Notes under the pieces: model-generated | The model's input: the letters and a program-made list of their open reading frames with translations, nothing else | The model's database searches: none | Told to the model about the DNA's origin: nothing | DNA from: JAAYJT01 sp037446395 | GTDB taxonomy: Bacteria; Bacteroidota; Bacteroidia; Bacteroidales; JAAYJT01 | NCBI GenBank assembly: GCA_037446395.1 | Contig: JBBIIP010000002.1 | Location: forward strand, 62,001-126,000 | DNA length: 64,000 nt | Reading direction: 5' to 3' | Made by a program: the position numbers and the translations under genes | Part shown: piece by piece, positions 1 to 8,844 of the stretch | Layout: each line of letters starts with the position of its first letter | How positions within the stretch are numbered: position 1 is the stretch's first letter

Positions 1-1433
1 CGGGCGGCAATGTATGGATTGGCAAATTTTTCGACATATTCAGCTTCTTTTTGGGCAATATATTTTGCCTTTTCCTCAGGGTTTTCAATTTTTTCAATAT
101 AACTTCCTTCCAGAATTTCTATCGCCCCTTTGGCTCCCATCACTGCAATCTCAGCCGAAGGCCAGGCATAGTTGATATCTCCCCGCAATTGTTTTGAACT
201 CATCACATCGTGGGCGCCACCGTAGGACTTGCGCAGAGTCACCGTAATTTTTGGAACGGTTGCTTCGCCATAAGCAAAGAGCAGCTTGGCTCCGTGAGAA
301 ATTATACCTCCATGTTCCTGCCGGCTTCCAGGCAAAAATCCGGGCACATCAACAAGGGTAATCAGCGGAACGTTGAAGGCATCGCAAAAACGCACAAATC
401 GGGCGGCTTTCTTTGATGCATCAATGTCGAGAACTCCAGCCAAAAAATTGGGTTGATTGGCTACAATCCCAACCGGAATGCCATTGAACTTGGCAAAACC
501 AACAACAATGTTCTTGGCAAAATGGCGGTGCATCTCTAAAAACTCGTGTTCGTCGGCGATCGTATAGATGATGTCTTTCACATCGTATGGCTGATTTGGA
601 TTTTCAGGAATGATTGTGTTCAGCACATCGTCGAGCCTGTCAATCGGATCTGTACACTCAGTAATGATAGGGTCTTCAAGGCAATTCGAGGGCAAATACT
701 CCAAAAGCTTCCTAATCAGAAGAATGCCTTCATCTTCGCTTTCGGCCCTGAAATGAGCCACTCCCGATTTACCTGTGTGAATGATTGCGCCACCCAAATC
801 TTCTACGCTTATCTCTTCACCTGTAACTGCCTTGGTAACTTTAGGCCCGGTTACAAACATATAGCTGTTTTTCTCGCTCATTATAATTACATCCGTAAGG
901 GCGGGAGAATAAACGGCTCCTCCTGCACATGGCCCAAAAATTGCGGATATCTGCGGAACCACCCCTGACGCCATGATATTGCGCTGAAATATTTCTGCAT
1001 AACCTGCCAGGCTCATCACCCCTTCCTGTATGCGGGCGCCCCCACTATCGTTGATACCAATAATGGGTGCACCAACCTTCATGGCTTGGTCCATGATTTT
1101 ACAGATTTTGTTGGCAAATGTTTCGCTCAGCGAACCGCCCATCACCGTAAAGTCCTGAGAGAACACATAAACCACTCTGCCATCTATGGTACCATGCCCA
1201 GTGATGACCCCATCTCCTAAAAACTGTTGGTTTTCAAGGCCAAAATCACGGCATCGGTGGGTTACGAACATATCGTATTCTTCAAAACTACCTTCATCGA
1301 GCAACATTTCAATGCGTTCACGGGCGGTATTTTTACCTTTGGCGTGTTGTGCTTCATTGCGTTTTTCGCCTCCACCCAATTTGGCTTTTTCGCGCAATTC
1401 GATGAGTTCTTTGATTTTTTCCACTCTCTCCAT
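1..1433 (-). CDS. mmdA: Acyl-CoA carboxylase carboxyltransferase (beta) subunit, partial
   Basis: Biotin-dependent carboxyltransferase that moves CO2 between carboxybiotin and propionyl-/methylmalonyl-CoA. It would act as propionyl-CoA carboxylase or as the alpha subunit of methylmalonyl-CoA decarboxylase. The first 477 residues are present; the family usually has about 510-520, so the C-terminus lies beyond the left edge. Visible family features are the N-terminal ERVEKIKELIELREKAKLGG helix, FSQDFTVMGGSLSE, the oxyanion-hole stretch INDSGGARIQEGV, GPCAGGAVYSPAL, and in the second half VDVPGFLPGSRQE followed by GGAHDVMSSK. The ATG at 1433 gives the usual family N-terminus. The epimerase gene lies 290 bases upstream on the same strand, which supports a propionate/methylmalonyl-CoA role. 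Sequence alone cannot separate carboxylase from sodium-pumping decarboxylase. Confidence 0.9.
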   Translation of the reverse strand, partial: MERVEKIKELIELREKAKLGGGEKRNEAQHAKGKNTARERIEMLLDEGSFEEYDMFVTHRCRDFGLENQQFLGDGVITGHGTIDGRVVYVFSQDFTVMGGSLSETFANKICKIMDQAMKVGAPIIGINDSGGARIQEGVMSLAGYAEIFQRNIMASGVVPQISAIFGPCAGGAVYSPALTDVIIMSEKNSYMFVTGPKVTKAVTGEEISVEDLGGAIIHTGKSGVAHFRAESEDEGILLIRKLLEYLPSNCLEDPIITECTDPIDRLDDVLNTIIPENPNQPYDVKDIIYTIADEHEFLEMHRHFAKNIVVGFAKFNGIPVGIVANQPNFLAGVLDIDASKKAARFVRFCDAFNVPLITLVDVPGFLPGSRQEHGGIISHGAKLLFAYGEATVPKITVTLRKSYGGAHDVMSSKQLRGDINYAWPSAEIAVMGAKGAIEILEGSYIEKIENPEEKAKYIAQKEAEYVEKFANPYIAA

Positions 1434-1723
1434 ATATTCTGAGTTAAAAAGAGAATTAATGTTATTTGTAAGAATTTAGATGTTTGGACTAAAAGTTGCC
1501 GGACTGCTAACCGATAATAACAAATGCGATGCTCGAATCAACATACTCAATACACGATGATAAGCTCAGCACATCGCTTTTTTATAGTTCAAATGATCAT
1601 ATACTAATTTTCGCCGGTTTATTATTTTTCAACCAAACCCAACCGATAAGTCAAACTGATCGTTTGCCATCGGTCTTAATTAGTTTAGATTCCTCATACC
1701 CGATGTGCAAAATTTTTTTATCC

Positions 1724-2137
1724 CTACATGATATTTTTGTTTTCACAAAGTTCGGTAAGAACCCCCCCGGTCGATTTGGGATGCAGAAATGCAATATGCA
1801 GCCCTTCGGCCCCCTTGCGGGGTTGTTTATCAATCAAATGAATTCCTTTGGCTTCGGTTTCTGCTAAAACCGCCTCCAGGTCATTCACAGCAAAAGCAAT
1901 ATGATGAACCCCTTCTCCTCGCTTTTCAATAAACTTGCCAATTGGCCCATCCGGATCGGTGGATTCGAGCAACTCAATTTTGGTTTGTCCTACCATAAAA
2001 AAAGCAGTCTTCACTTTTTGATCCTTCACTTCTTCGATGGCGTAACACTCAAGTCCTAAAACGTTCTTATAGTAATCAATACTCATCCCGAGGTCTTTAA
2101 CAGCGATTCCAATGTGTTCAATATGTGTCGGTTTCAT
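1724..2137 (-). CDS. mce: Methylmalonyl-CoA epimerase
   Basis: Interconverts (R)- and (S)-methylmalonyl-CoA, linking B12-dependent mutase to the carboxylase/decarboxylase. It is a 137-residue vicinal oxygen chelate (glyoxalase-fold) protein of the normal family length, with two beta-alpha-beta-beta-beta repeats. The likely metal ligands are His8 (in HIEHIGIAV), Gln51 (in VGQTKIELLE), His79 (in GVHHIAFAV) and Glu129 (in GVLTELCE). The ATG at 2137 follows AAAGGA, one of the better ribosome sites in this window. A well-spaced Bacteroidota-type promoter lies just upstream. The carboxyltransferase gene is downstream, but 290 bases away, so co-transcription is likely but not certain. Confidence 0.93.
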   Translation of the reverse strand: MKPTHIEHIGIAVKDLGMSIDYYKNVLGLECYAIEEVKDQKVKTAFFMVGQTKIELLESTDPDGPIGKFIEKRGEGVHHIAFAVNDLEAVLAETEAKGIHLIDKQPRKGAEGLHIAFLHPKSTGGVLTELCENKNIM

Positions 2138-2153
2138 TCCTTTAATTTTGGGC

Positions 2154-2184
2154 CAAAATTACCTGCTTTTTATGAGCCGGCAAT
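2154..2184 (-). promoter_or_regulatory. Bacteroidota-type promoter of mce
   Basis: On the minus strand ATTG (2184-2181) is separated by 19 bases from TAATTTTG (2161-2154). This fits the Bacteroides vegetative consensus TTTG-N19-TAnnTTTG with one mismatch in the -33 box. Transcription would start near 2148, giving a leader of about ten bases before the mce ATG. Confidence 0.6.
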
Positions 2185-2259
2185 GAAAAAAAATAAGAAA
2201 ATATTTATGTAGCCAGTATATCTGTTAAGTACTATTTCGGGCGCGTTGAATCTGCCTCT

Positions 2260-2274
2260 ACAGATAATATCTGT
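2260..2274. repeat. Short palindrome, possible operator
   Basis: ACAGAT-AAT-ATCTGT is a perfect 6-base inverted repeat around a 3-base centre, about 70 bases upstream of the S9 hydrolase start. A further ATCTGT half-site occurs near 2219. It could be a regulator binding site, but no adjacent regulator gene supports this, and a palindrome this short can arise by chance. Confidence 0.25.
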
Positions 2275-2345
2275 CGAAGCTGAATGTCTGATACAATATT
2301 TAGTAATTTTATCGGATCGAAAACCCATTTTAACACCAACAACCT

Positions 2346-3446
2346 ATGAAGATTATTAAAAATTTTCTGATCATTGTCTCGGTGATCATGTTTTTGTTTT
2401 CTAATTCACTCACTGCTCAAACCAATGAAGATGTTGTGAAGCTTATCAATCAAAAATTTAATGAGCTGGATCACCGCTTTGATGTCATCAGCAAGGCAAT
2501 TGATGACCTGGCTTGGTATAATAATGTTGGCGATGTGGCCTATGTTGACAAGGTATTTATCACTGGGCCACCACCGGCGGTGATCAAAAATCACAAACTC
2601 AAAGGCGCATCAAATCCAGTACGTTTCTATACATATATCTTCATTCCGCGCGATCTTGACCCTCAGAAAAAATATCCTTTACTTGTGCTACCACATGGAG
2701 GGGTGCATGCTGATTTTACTACCTATTATACCCATATCATCCGGGAAATGATTGCACAGCAATATATCGTTGTCGCTCCTGATTATCGGGGAAGCACAGG
2801 CTATGGCCAGCGCTTTTATGAACTGATAGATTATGGTGGCCTTGAAAATGAGGATGTAAAAGCAAGCCGCGATTATGTGGTTGAAAATTATGAATTTGTT
2901 GATCCAAAGCGCGTTGGCATCATCGGATGGAGCCATGGTGGAATGATCGCCCTGATGAATATTTTTGATTATCCCAACGATTATCAGGTTGCATTTACTG
3001 GCGTGCCAGTAAGCGACCTGGTTGCCCGGATGGGCTATTCAACCGATTCTTATCGAAAGCTCTTCTCAGCCGACTATCATCTTGGCAAAACAGCCCGCGA
3101 AGATGTAGATGAATATCGCCGCCGTTCACCCGTGAATCATGCGCACAAACTGCAAACGCCTTTGCTGATTCACACCAATACAAACGATGACGATGTGTAT
3201 GTGCTTGAGGTCGAACACCTGATAAGGGCACTGAAAGCCGAAGGGAAAAAGTTTGAATACGAAATTTATAAAGATATCCCCGGTGGCCATGGGTTCGACC
3301 GCATTGACTCCAGATTTGCCAAAGAAACCAGAATCAAAATATATGGCTTTTTGTCAAAATATCTCAATCCCCCACGGCCAATAAAAAGCCTTCGCGAAAT
3401 TGACAAAGCCGCCTACAGGCCGGTTGAGTTTAAATCTAAACAGTAA
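2346..3446 (+). CDS. Secreted S9-family (prolyl oligopeptidase-like) alpha/beta hydrolase
   Basis: Predicted exported serine hydrolase related to the catalytic domain of prolyl oligopeptidases and dipeptidyl peptidases. Residues 1-25 form a signal peptide ending in LTAQ. The hydrolase core runs from about 90 to 340: oxyanion region PHGGVHADF (116-124), DYRGSTGYG (146-154), nucleophile Ser196 in GWSHGG, acid Asp282 or Asp283 in NTNDDDVYV, and His315 in PGGHGF. The beta-propeller that restricts substrates in full-length S9 enzymes is absent; a 65-residue N-terminal segment stands in its place, so the substrate is unclear. The YfcC-type carrier starts 22 bases downstream and is probably co-transcribed, which may couple hydrolysis of a peptide or ester with product uptake. 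Confidence 0.85.
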   Translation: MKIIKNFLIIVSVIMFLFSNSLTAQTNEDVVKLINQKFNELDHRFDVISKAIDDLAWYNNVGDVAYVDKVFITGPPPAVIKNHKLKGASNPVRFYTYIFIPRDLDPQKKYPLLVLPHGGVHADFTTYYTHIIREMIAQQYIVVAPDYRGSTGYGQRFYELIDYGGLENEDVKASRDYVVENYEFVDPKRVGIIGWSHGGMIALMNIFDYPNDYQVAFTGVPVSDLVARMGYSTDSYRKLFSADYHLGKTAREDVDEYRRRSPVNHAHKLQTPLLIHTNTNDDDVYVLEVEHLIRALKAEGKKFEYEIYKDIPGGHGFDRIDSRFAKETRIKIYGFLSKYLNPPRPIKSLREIDKAAYRPVEFKSKQ

Positions 3447-3468
3447 TCGGGTCATTTTAACTGCGGCT

Positions 3469-5100
3469 ATGTTTAAATTTAAGAAAATTCCACACACATT
3501 TGCTATCGTGTTTTTTATCATCATAGTAGCTGCCACGCTCACCTGGGTGTTGCCTGCAGGGAAATATACCGAGCAAAAACAGCTAGTCAATGGGGAAGAA
3601 CTGACCACCATGGTTTTTCGTTACGACAACAGTTTGCCTGAGAGCCAGAGCCAAAACACTGGAAGTGGTGGGAAGCCGCAAACGTGGCAGGTTTTTGCAG
3701 CCCTTTTCAAAGGGTTTGTCAAGCAATCGAACATCATCATCTTTATCCTGATGATTGGCGGTGCTTTTTGGATTATGAACCAAAGCCGTGCCATTGATGT
3801 AGGCATCCTTGCTTTCCTGCGTTTCACGCATGGGCTGGAACGATATAAGTTCATAAGAAAACTCGGGGTTCATAATATTGTGATTGTTCTTATTATCCTG
3901 ATGTTCAGTATATTTGGCGCTGTTTTTGGAATGAGCGAAGAAACCATCGCATTTATCATTATCCTGGTTCCGCTGGCGATACGCATGGGATATGATTCCA
4001 TCGTGGGGGTTTGCATGGTGTATGTAGCTGCTCACATTGGATTCGCCGGGGCGGTACTTAACCCATTCACCATTGGAATCGCACAGGGATTGGCCAAAAT
4101 TCCGTTGTTTTCGGGCATCGAATACCGAATTTTTTGCTGGGCAGTGATCAACTTTGTTGGAATTGCATTTGTATTATTTTATGCCCGAAAGGTGAAAAGA
4201 AACCCAATGCGTTCAAATGTTTACGAGGAAGATGCCTACTGGCGCCAAAAAGAGAGCGAAAATCTGGAAACAATTGAATACCAGACCCCCAAAGCTGCCT
4301 GGGTGGTTTATTCGGTCATTCTGGCTGCCCTGATTGCTTTCTCAATTTATCATCCGGTTTCCAAACTGAGCATTGGCAACTCATCTGTCACCTTCAGTGT
4401 GTTACCAATTTCAACACTCCTGTTTGCGCTCGGTGGCCTCCTCACTTTGCGGCGGTCGGTGCACTTCTTCATCCTACACTTGCTGGCCTTTACCATACTT
4501 TTTCTCATTATTGGTGTTATGGGATACGGATGGTATGTGATGGAAATAGCCACCCTGTTCATGGCTTTGGGAATAGCATCCGGACTGAGCATGGGGCATT
4601 CGGCCGATAAAATTTCGCGGTTATTTCTCGAGGGTGCAAAAGACATTCTTTCGGCTGCCGTGATTGTAGGCCTTGCAGGCGGAATCATCGTCATACTCGA
4701 AGATGGGGGAGTGATTGATACCATCCTATACAGCCTCTCAAAAGGCATGGCCGATTTTGGCAAAATTGCCTCGATTGGGGTGATGTACACAATCCAAACA
4801 ATCATCAATATTATCATCCCGTCGGGTTCGGCAAAGGCAGCGCTTACCATGCCAATCATGGCACCATTTTCTGATCTGATCGGCGTTTCGCGACAGGCCA
4901 CGGTGATGGCTTTTCAATTTGGCGATGGTTTTACAAACATGATCACCCCAACCTCGGGTGTACTGATCGGCGCCCTTGGTGTAGCTCGAATACCTTACGA
5001 TAAGTGGGTAAAATGGATTTGGCCGCTGATGCTGATGCTGATCGTTATCGGGTTCTTGCTTCTAATTCCTACAGTCCTTTTCCGACTCAACGGATTTTGA
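3469..5100 (+). CDS. YfcC-family membrane carrier (DcuC/ArsB superfamily)
   Basis: Integral membrane carrier of 543 residues, related to YfcC and more distantly to the C4-dicarboxylate carrier DcuC. The first TM segment starts right after the N-terminal MFKFKKIPHTF and is followed by TWVLPAGKY, which is typical of YfcC proteins. Two conserved blocks, GMSEETIAFIIILVPLAIRM in the first half and IIPSGSAKAALTMPI plus FQFGDGFTNMITPTSG in the second, form the inverted-repeat substrate site. The ATG at 3469 was chosen because the in-frame extension upstream would overlap the hydrolase gene and lacks family similarity. YfcC-type proteins are variously assigned to amino acids or dicarboxylates; the substrate here cannot be fixed. 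The upstream peptidase-like gene hints at amino acids or small peptides. Confidence 0.85.
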   Translation: MFKFKKIPHTFAIVFFIIIVAATLTWVLPAGKYTEQKQLVNGEELTTMVFRYDNSLPESQSQNTGSGGKPQTWQVFAALFKGFVKQSNIIIFILMIGGAFWIMNQSRAIDVGILAFLRFTHGLERYKFIRKLGVHNIVIVLIILMFSIFGAVFGMSEETIAFIIILVPLAIRMGYDSIVGVCMVYVAAHIGFAGAVLNPFTIGIAQGLAKIPLFSGIEYRIFCWAVINFVGIAFVLFYARKVKRNPMRSNVYEEDAYWRQKESENLETIEYQTPKAAWVVYSVILAALIAFSIYHPVSKLSIGNSSVTFSVLPISTLLFALGGLLTLRRSVHFFILHLLAFTILFLIIGVMGYGWYVMEIATLFMALGIASGLSMGHSADKISRLFLEGAKDILSAAVIVGLAGGIIVILEDGGVIDTILYSLSKGMADFGKIASIGVMYTIQTIINIIIPSGSAKAALTMPIMAPFSDLIGVSRQATVMAFQFGDGFTNMITPTSGVLIGALGVARIPYDKWVKWIWPLMLMLIVIGFLLLIPTVLFRLNGF

Positions 5101-5165
5101 GCCTGGCATCGAGTATGCTAAGTAGGAGAGAGTGGCAAAATAATTTGATAATTGGGTATTTCGCC

Positions 5166-5196
5166 CAAAAAAGCAAAGCCACCTGCCGATGGCTTT
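5166..5196 (-). terminator. Rho-independent terminator of tRNA-Arg
   Basis: On the minus strand AAAGCCATC and GGTGGCTTT pair (one G-U) around the loop GGCA, covering 5196-5175. A run of six T follows at 5172-5166. It lies just downstream of the tRNA and may also stop read-through from the plus-strand carrier gene, since TTGTTTTCTT follows in that direction. Confidence 0.7.
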
Positions 5197-5208
5197 GTTT
5201 TCTTCTAG

Positions 5209-5282
5209 TGACCCCGACAGGATTCAAACCTGTGACTTTCAGAACCGGAATCTGACGTTCTATTCAGCTGAACTACGGGGCC
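5209..5282 (-). tRNA. tRNA-Arg (anticodon CCG)
   Basis: A complete 74-base cloverleaf. The acceptor stem GGCCCCG/CGGGGTC has one G-U pair, the D stem is GTTC/GAAC, and the anticodon stem TCAGA/TCTGA carries the loop TTCCGGT with anticodon CCG, which reads CGG. The T arm is ACAGG-TTTGAAT-CCTGT. The discriminator base is A at 5209 and no CCA is encoded, as is usual in Bacteroidota. A -7 box lies 12 bases upstream and a terminator lies downstream, so it is a single-gene transcript. Confidence 0.95.
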
Positions 5283-5293
5283 TTTTTGACTGA

Positions 5294-5301
5294 CAAAGAT
5301 A
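5294..5301 (-). promoter_or_regulatory. -7 box of tRNA-Arg promoter
   Basis: TATCTTTG on the minus strand matches TAnnTTTG exactly and ends 11 bases before the mature tRNA 5' end. A clear TTTG -33 box at the expected spacing was not found. Confidence 0.5.
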
Positions 5302-5402
5302 ATTATTTTTTTCACCATCATGCGACCATAGTCTTCGCAACGGTTCAACAGGTTACATTGTATTTTCTTACATACTTCCGACAGGGGTTGTTGCAAATGG
5401 AT

Positions 5403-5410
5403 TATTTTTG
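5403..5410 (+). promoter_or_regulatory. -7 box of aldolase promoter
   Basis: TATTTTTG matches TAnnTTTG and lies 47 bases before the aldolase ATG. No good -33 box is seen at 18-21 bases upstream, so confidence is moderate. Confidence 0.4.
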
Positions 5411-5457
5411 CCGACGAAAACATCAAACGATCATACATAAAAAAATAAAACACTGAA

Positions 5458-6537
5458 ATGAGCGAAAGAATCAGCAATAAAATCGTCCCTGGCGTAGTGA
5501 CCGGAGAGGACGTGAAAACAATATTTCGGATTGCCAAGGAAAACGAATTTGCAATTCCTGCAGTCAACGTTGTTGGAACAAATTCAATAAATAGTGTGCT
5601 TGAGGCAGCAAGTATCGTCAATTCACCTGTAATCATTCAATTCTCAAACGGGGGCGGCCAGTTCTATGCAGGGAAATCCCTGAACAACGATGGTCAAAAG
5701 GCATCCATCGCCGGAACAATATCCGGAGCGCTGCATGTGCATCAGGTTGCGAAAATGTATGGCATTCCTGTGATCCTGCACACCGATCATGCCGCCCGCA
5801 AGCTACTGCCGTGGATTGACGGATTACTTAGTGCCAGCCAGGAGCATTTCAAAAATTTCGGTCAACCTTTATTCAGTTCACATATGCTCGATCTGAGCGA
5901 AGAACCGCTGAATGAAAACCTTGAAACCTGTAAGAAATATTTCGACCAGATGAATAAAATAGGCATCACCCTCGAAATGGAACTGGGAGTTACCGGTGGC
6001 GAGGAAGATGGTGTTGATAATACTGGGATCGAAAGTTCAAGGCTTTATACTCAGCCCTCAGAGGTGGCTGCAGCTTATGAGGCACTGAGTGCAATCAGTA
6101 ACAGGTTTACCATCGCTGCTTCTTTTGGGAATGTTCATGGCGTTTACAAACCAGGCAATGTGAAGTTGCAACCCATTATTCTGAAGAATTCCCAGGAGTA
6201 TATACAGCATAAATTTAAGACTTCGGCTAAACCTGTTGATTTTGTTTTTCATGGCGGCTCAGGTTCGGCTCGTGATGAGATTCGCGAAGCCATTTCGTAT
6301 GGCGTGATAAAAATGAATATTGATACCGACACCCAGTGGGCTTATTGGGATGGAGTCAAAAATTATTACAAGAAAAATGTGGGATACCTGCAGGGACAGA
6401 TTGGTAACCCTGAAGGGGAGGATAAACCGAATAAAAAATATTACGACCCCAGGGCATGGCTACGTGAAGGTGAGAAAACAGTCGTTGCAAGGCTAAAAAC
6501 TGCTTTTGAAGATCTTAACTGCCTTGACAGGTACTAA
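5458..6537 (+). CDS. fbaA: Class II fructose-bisphosphate aldolase
   Basis: Zinc-dependent cleavage of fructose 1,6-bisphosphate to glyceraldehyde 3-phosphate and dihydroxyacetone phosphate in glycolysis/gluconeogenesis. The 359-residue length is that of the class IIa (E. coli FbaA-like) subfamily. All key residues are present: catalytic Asp110 and zinc ligand His111 in LHTDHAARKLLPWIDGLL, Glu175 in LEMELGVTGGEEDGVDN, zinc ligands His227 in GNVHGVYKPGNVKL and His265 in FHGGSGS, and the NIDTDTQWA phosphate-binding block. The gene stands alone between a tRNA and an opposite-strand lipoprotein, so it is probably monocistronic. Together with pgi further right it gives part of the central sugar pathway. 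Confidence 0.97.
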   Translation: MSERISNKIVPGVVTGEDVKTIFRIAKENEFAIPAVNVVGTNSINSVLEAASIVNSPVIIQFSNGGGQFYAGKSLNNDGQKASIAGTISGALHVHQVAKMYGIPVILHTDHAARKLLPWIDGLLSASQEHFKNFGQPLFSSHMLDLSEEPLNENLETCKKYFDQMNKIGITLEMELGVTGGEEDGVDNTGIESSRLYTQPSEVAAAYEALSAISNRFTIAASFGNVHGVYKPGNVKLQPIILKNSQEYIQHKFKTSAKPVDFVFHGGSGSARDEIREAISYGVIKMNIDTDTQWAYWDGVKNYYKKNVGYLQGQIGNPEGEDKPNKKYYDPRAWLREGEKTVVARLKTAFEDLNCLDRY

Positions 6538-6630
6538 ATCTTGGAGGGTGATTAATATAAATTAGTGGGCTTGCGTGCAAATCGCAAATTCTCCTGACCA
6601 CTCACGATGAAAGAGTCCTTCACCTCAATC

Positions 6631-6661
6631 ACCCAACAAAAGACCATGTTCATTGTCGGGT
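6631..6661. repeat. Inverted repeat between convergent genes
   Basis: ACCCAACAA and TTGTCGGGT form a 9-base stem (one G-U when read on the minus strand) with a 13-base loop, between the aldolase and the convergent lipoprotein gene. There is no T run on either side, so it is a weak or factor-dependent terminator at best. Confidence 0.3.
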
Positions 6662-6693
6662 ATCAGGCATTTGGATTATTTTGAATTGTATAG

Positions 6694-7218
6694 TTAAAAC
6701 CATCTGAACGAGGTGCTCTCTAATGGGTTTTTATTCTTCCAATCCTTGTCTTTAAAGGCAATCCACCAATCATTATAAAGATTCCTGACAATAAGAATCT
6801 CAACTCCTTTCAGTCCTTTGTTTCTGTCTTCAGCCTGTATATCAATTAAATATGGATCAAGGGAGCCATATCTGTTCCCATTTCTTATACCTTCAACAGT
6901 CCACAGCAAACATTCTCCCAGTATAAGATATTGTCGGTTATATGGGAAAGGTGTCCTGGACGATATAGGATTAAAGGGGAAATTAGTGATTTGGGATGTA
7001 TCTTTCGAATGACAAATGAGCGCCTGAATATGATTTTGGTTAAAGTCTGGCATAATAAGCCATAAATTTTTGCCATTTTCTCCCTTCTCATAGCAATTAT
7101 ACGTTCCATTCTTAACTTGTTTGACAAATTTCTCAACATCAGGATGCTCTGGGTCAAAACTTTTTTCGCATCCAAGGCAAGAAAGCATCGAAATAACGAC
7201 GATTATCACATTTTTCAT
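6694..7218 (-). CDS. Hypothetical lipoprotein
   Basis: A 174-residue protein whose N-terminus MKNVIIVVISMLSCLGCEKS is a lipoprotein signal with lipobox LGC and lipidated Cys17. The mature part opens with an acidic FDPEHPDVEKFVKQVKNGTY stretch and includes a W-rich end. No domain is recognised. Phrases such as DVEKFVKQVKNGTYNCYE recall small Bacteroidota lipoproteins of unknown function. It has its own start well separated from the universal stress gene upstream and converges on the aldolase. It is probably an envelope-anchored protein; no function is assigned. Confidence 0.7.
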   Translation of the reverse strand: MKNVIIVVISMLSCLGCEKSFDPEHPDVEKFVKQVKNGTYNCYEKGENGKNLWLIMPDFNQNHIQALICHSKDTSQITNFPFNPISSRTPFPYNRQYLILGECLLWTVEGIRNGNRYGSLDPYLIDIQAEDRNKGLKGVEILIVRNLYNDWWIAFKDKDWKNKNPLESTSFRWF

Positions 7219-7399
7219 TTTAATCAGTTTTGTGATAGACGAGGGATACCTGCTCAGGGTTGCATTCCTATTTTAGGTTGATCAAAGTGCAATAGCACGA
7301 CTTCTTTGGCGGGCATTCTGCCAGTGGTCAAAGAGTAAATAATGTTACAAAGTAAACTGGCTTTTCCCTTTATTCGGCAATAATTTATCAACGCCTGCG

Positions 7400-8242
7400 C
7401 TATTCTATTTCGGCCGTTATCGGATGGATGTTGAGCACAGGAATCGGCGATAGATTCACGATTTGCTGTGCATAGGGACCTAGCCAAAGATTTGACGGGG
7501 CTGATTCCTGTTCTGTCATGATTGAGATAAGGTTGCCTTTCTTTTCGATGGCATACTCAATGATGGTTTCGGCGATGTTTTGAGTAGGACGTGAATCAAA
7601 TGAACATTTAATATTCTGTTCCTTCATAAATTCAACTACCTGAAATGCATAGCCTTCTACCTGAAGCTGCACATTCCTGACTCCGGATTTTAACAGTGCC
7701 ACAACCAACACCTCAGCGTTGAAAATCTGTGCAATTTTAGCAGTAAAGGCTGTTTTTTGCCTTGTTTCTGGTGTGCTGTCTATTGGTAATATGATTTTTT
7801 TTAGATTACGGCTTGCGCTTAACCCACCCCGGATGGTGATCACCGGACAGGGGGAAATTGAAATGATCTTGTTGGCGTTGCTGCCAGCCCAAAACTCAAC
7901 AAAGCCTGATGCCCCATGGGTGCCCGCCACAATCATTTCGGCATTGCTTTCCTTGGCCTGTTGAGCAACTTGCTGATACACTTTTCCTTCACGAATTACA
8001 TATTCGATTTGACTTGGGAAAAGCTGGGGTGAATACTTATCAATGAGGCGCCGGAATTGCAGCTTGACTTCTTCCTTCAATTCGTCTGAATGATCAGATG
8101 AAAGCAATATTTTGGTGGTTGTTGGGTTGTTTACCCACACCATGATAATTTTATATCCTCCCTTGTCGGCAATTGTAATGGCATGCTCCAATGCATTAAT
8201 GGAGCAATCCGAAAAATCAATTGCTGTGATTATATTTTTCAT
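7400..8242 (-). CDS. Tandem-domain universal stress protein (UspA family)
   Basis: Cytoplasmic nucleotide-binding stress protein of 280 residues with two Usp folds (about 1-145 and 150-280). The first domain has the ATP-binding pattern G-x2-G-x9-G-S/N in AGTHGASGFVEFWAGSNA. The second lacks that pattern (TEQESAPSNLWLGPYA) and is probably structural. The ATG at 8242 was taken; the TTG two codons upstream is in frame but gives no family match. A closely related paralogue lies at 8845-9693, with a SPOR protein between them, all on one strand. The pair looks like an old tandem duplication that was split by the SPOR gene. Confidence 0.9.
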   Translation of the reverse strand: MKNIITAIDFSDCSINALEHAITIADKGGYKIIMVWVNNPTTTKILLSSDHSDELKEEVKLQFRRLIDKYSPQLFPSQIEYVIREGKVYQQVAQQAKESNAEMIVAGTHGASGFVEFWAGSNANKIISISPCPVITIRGGLSASRNLKKIILPIDSTPETRQKTAFTAKIAQIFNAEVLVVALLKSGVRNVQLQVEGYAFQVVEFMKEQNIKCSFDSRPTQNIAETIIEYAIEKKGNLISIMTEQESAPSNLWLGPYAQQIVNLSPIPVLNIHPITAEIE

Positions 8243-8409
8243 AATCAATAATTTAGCTTAAGTGTTTTTTCAAAAAAAGGTTTAACTTCCGAGCCAAAAA
8301 TTTTGTTTTCTATTATGAATTGAATTTTAAAAAACAGAATCGCTAAAGTTCAGCTAAGATAGTCAAAAAAGGGGACAAATCAAATACTCCGGCCAAATCT
8401 CTTGAATTT

Positions 8410-8838
8410 TTAATTGATAGAAGGCGGATTGATTTTATCATTTACGGTAAATGCGTTGGGATAATCTCCAGAAATGATTTGTTTGAACCCTTCCGCCTCA
8501 AGGCGTGTTCTGAAATCGCCAACCCTGACACGGAAGAAGGGCTCCTTAAAGTCAATGTAAGCATTCGTTGACGGATAGCGCTGAAGAAATCTCTCTCTGG
8601 TTGATGAAGCGTTTCGTTTACTTTGGTTGCCCGAATCAAAAAAAATCTGCACCCTGAACCCGTCGAGACGGTTCTGATTGGCTGCATATTTAAGGTATTG
8701 CTCCTCAAGTTGATTGATCCGGCTATCTTTGATTATGGTTACTTCGCCAGTACCAACCGGACTTTGGGAATAAGCATTTAAAAAGGCCTGGATGCAACCA
8801 AAAAATAGCAGGAGTGTCAGGTATCTTTTAATCAACAT
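8410..8838 (-). CDS. SPOR-domain secreted protein
   Basis: A 142-residue exported protein. A hydrophobic signal segment (about residues 5-24, ending NAYSQ) is followed by a short linker and a SPOR domain from about 60 to 135. This shows GFRVQIFFDSGNQSKRNASS, then FKEPFFRVRVGDFRTRLEAE, the usual beta-alpha-beta and RVGDF core. SPOR domains bind glycan strands stripped of peptide stems, often at division sites. The gene starts six bases after the downstream Usp paralogue ends in transcription order, so it is likely in an operon with the stress proteins. A direct role in division cannot be shown. Confidence 0.85.
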   Translation of the reverse strand: MLIKRYLTLLLFFGCIQAFLNAYSQSPVGTGEVTIIKDSRINQLEEQYLKYAANQNRLDGFRVQIFFDSGNQSKRNASSTRERFLQRYPSTNAYIDFKEPFFRVRVGDFRTRLEAEGFKQIISGDYPNAFTVNDKINPPSIN

Positions 8839-8844
8839 TATGCT

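Noticed and set aside
546..968. Plus-strand open frame of 140 codons
   Set aside because: It lies antisense to the acyl-CoA carboxylase and has no domain-like features.
1526..1577. GCGATG ... CATCGC inverted repeat followed by a T run on the plus strand, in the mce-mmdA gap
   Set aside because: The loop is 40 bases and no plus-strand gene lies upstream; chance pairing is likely.
4350..4901. Minus-strand open frame of 183 codons
   Set aside because: It is antisense to the YfcC carrier, rich in Met/Ile/Pro as expected for the complement of membrane-protein codons.
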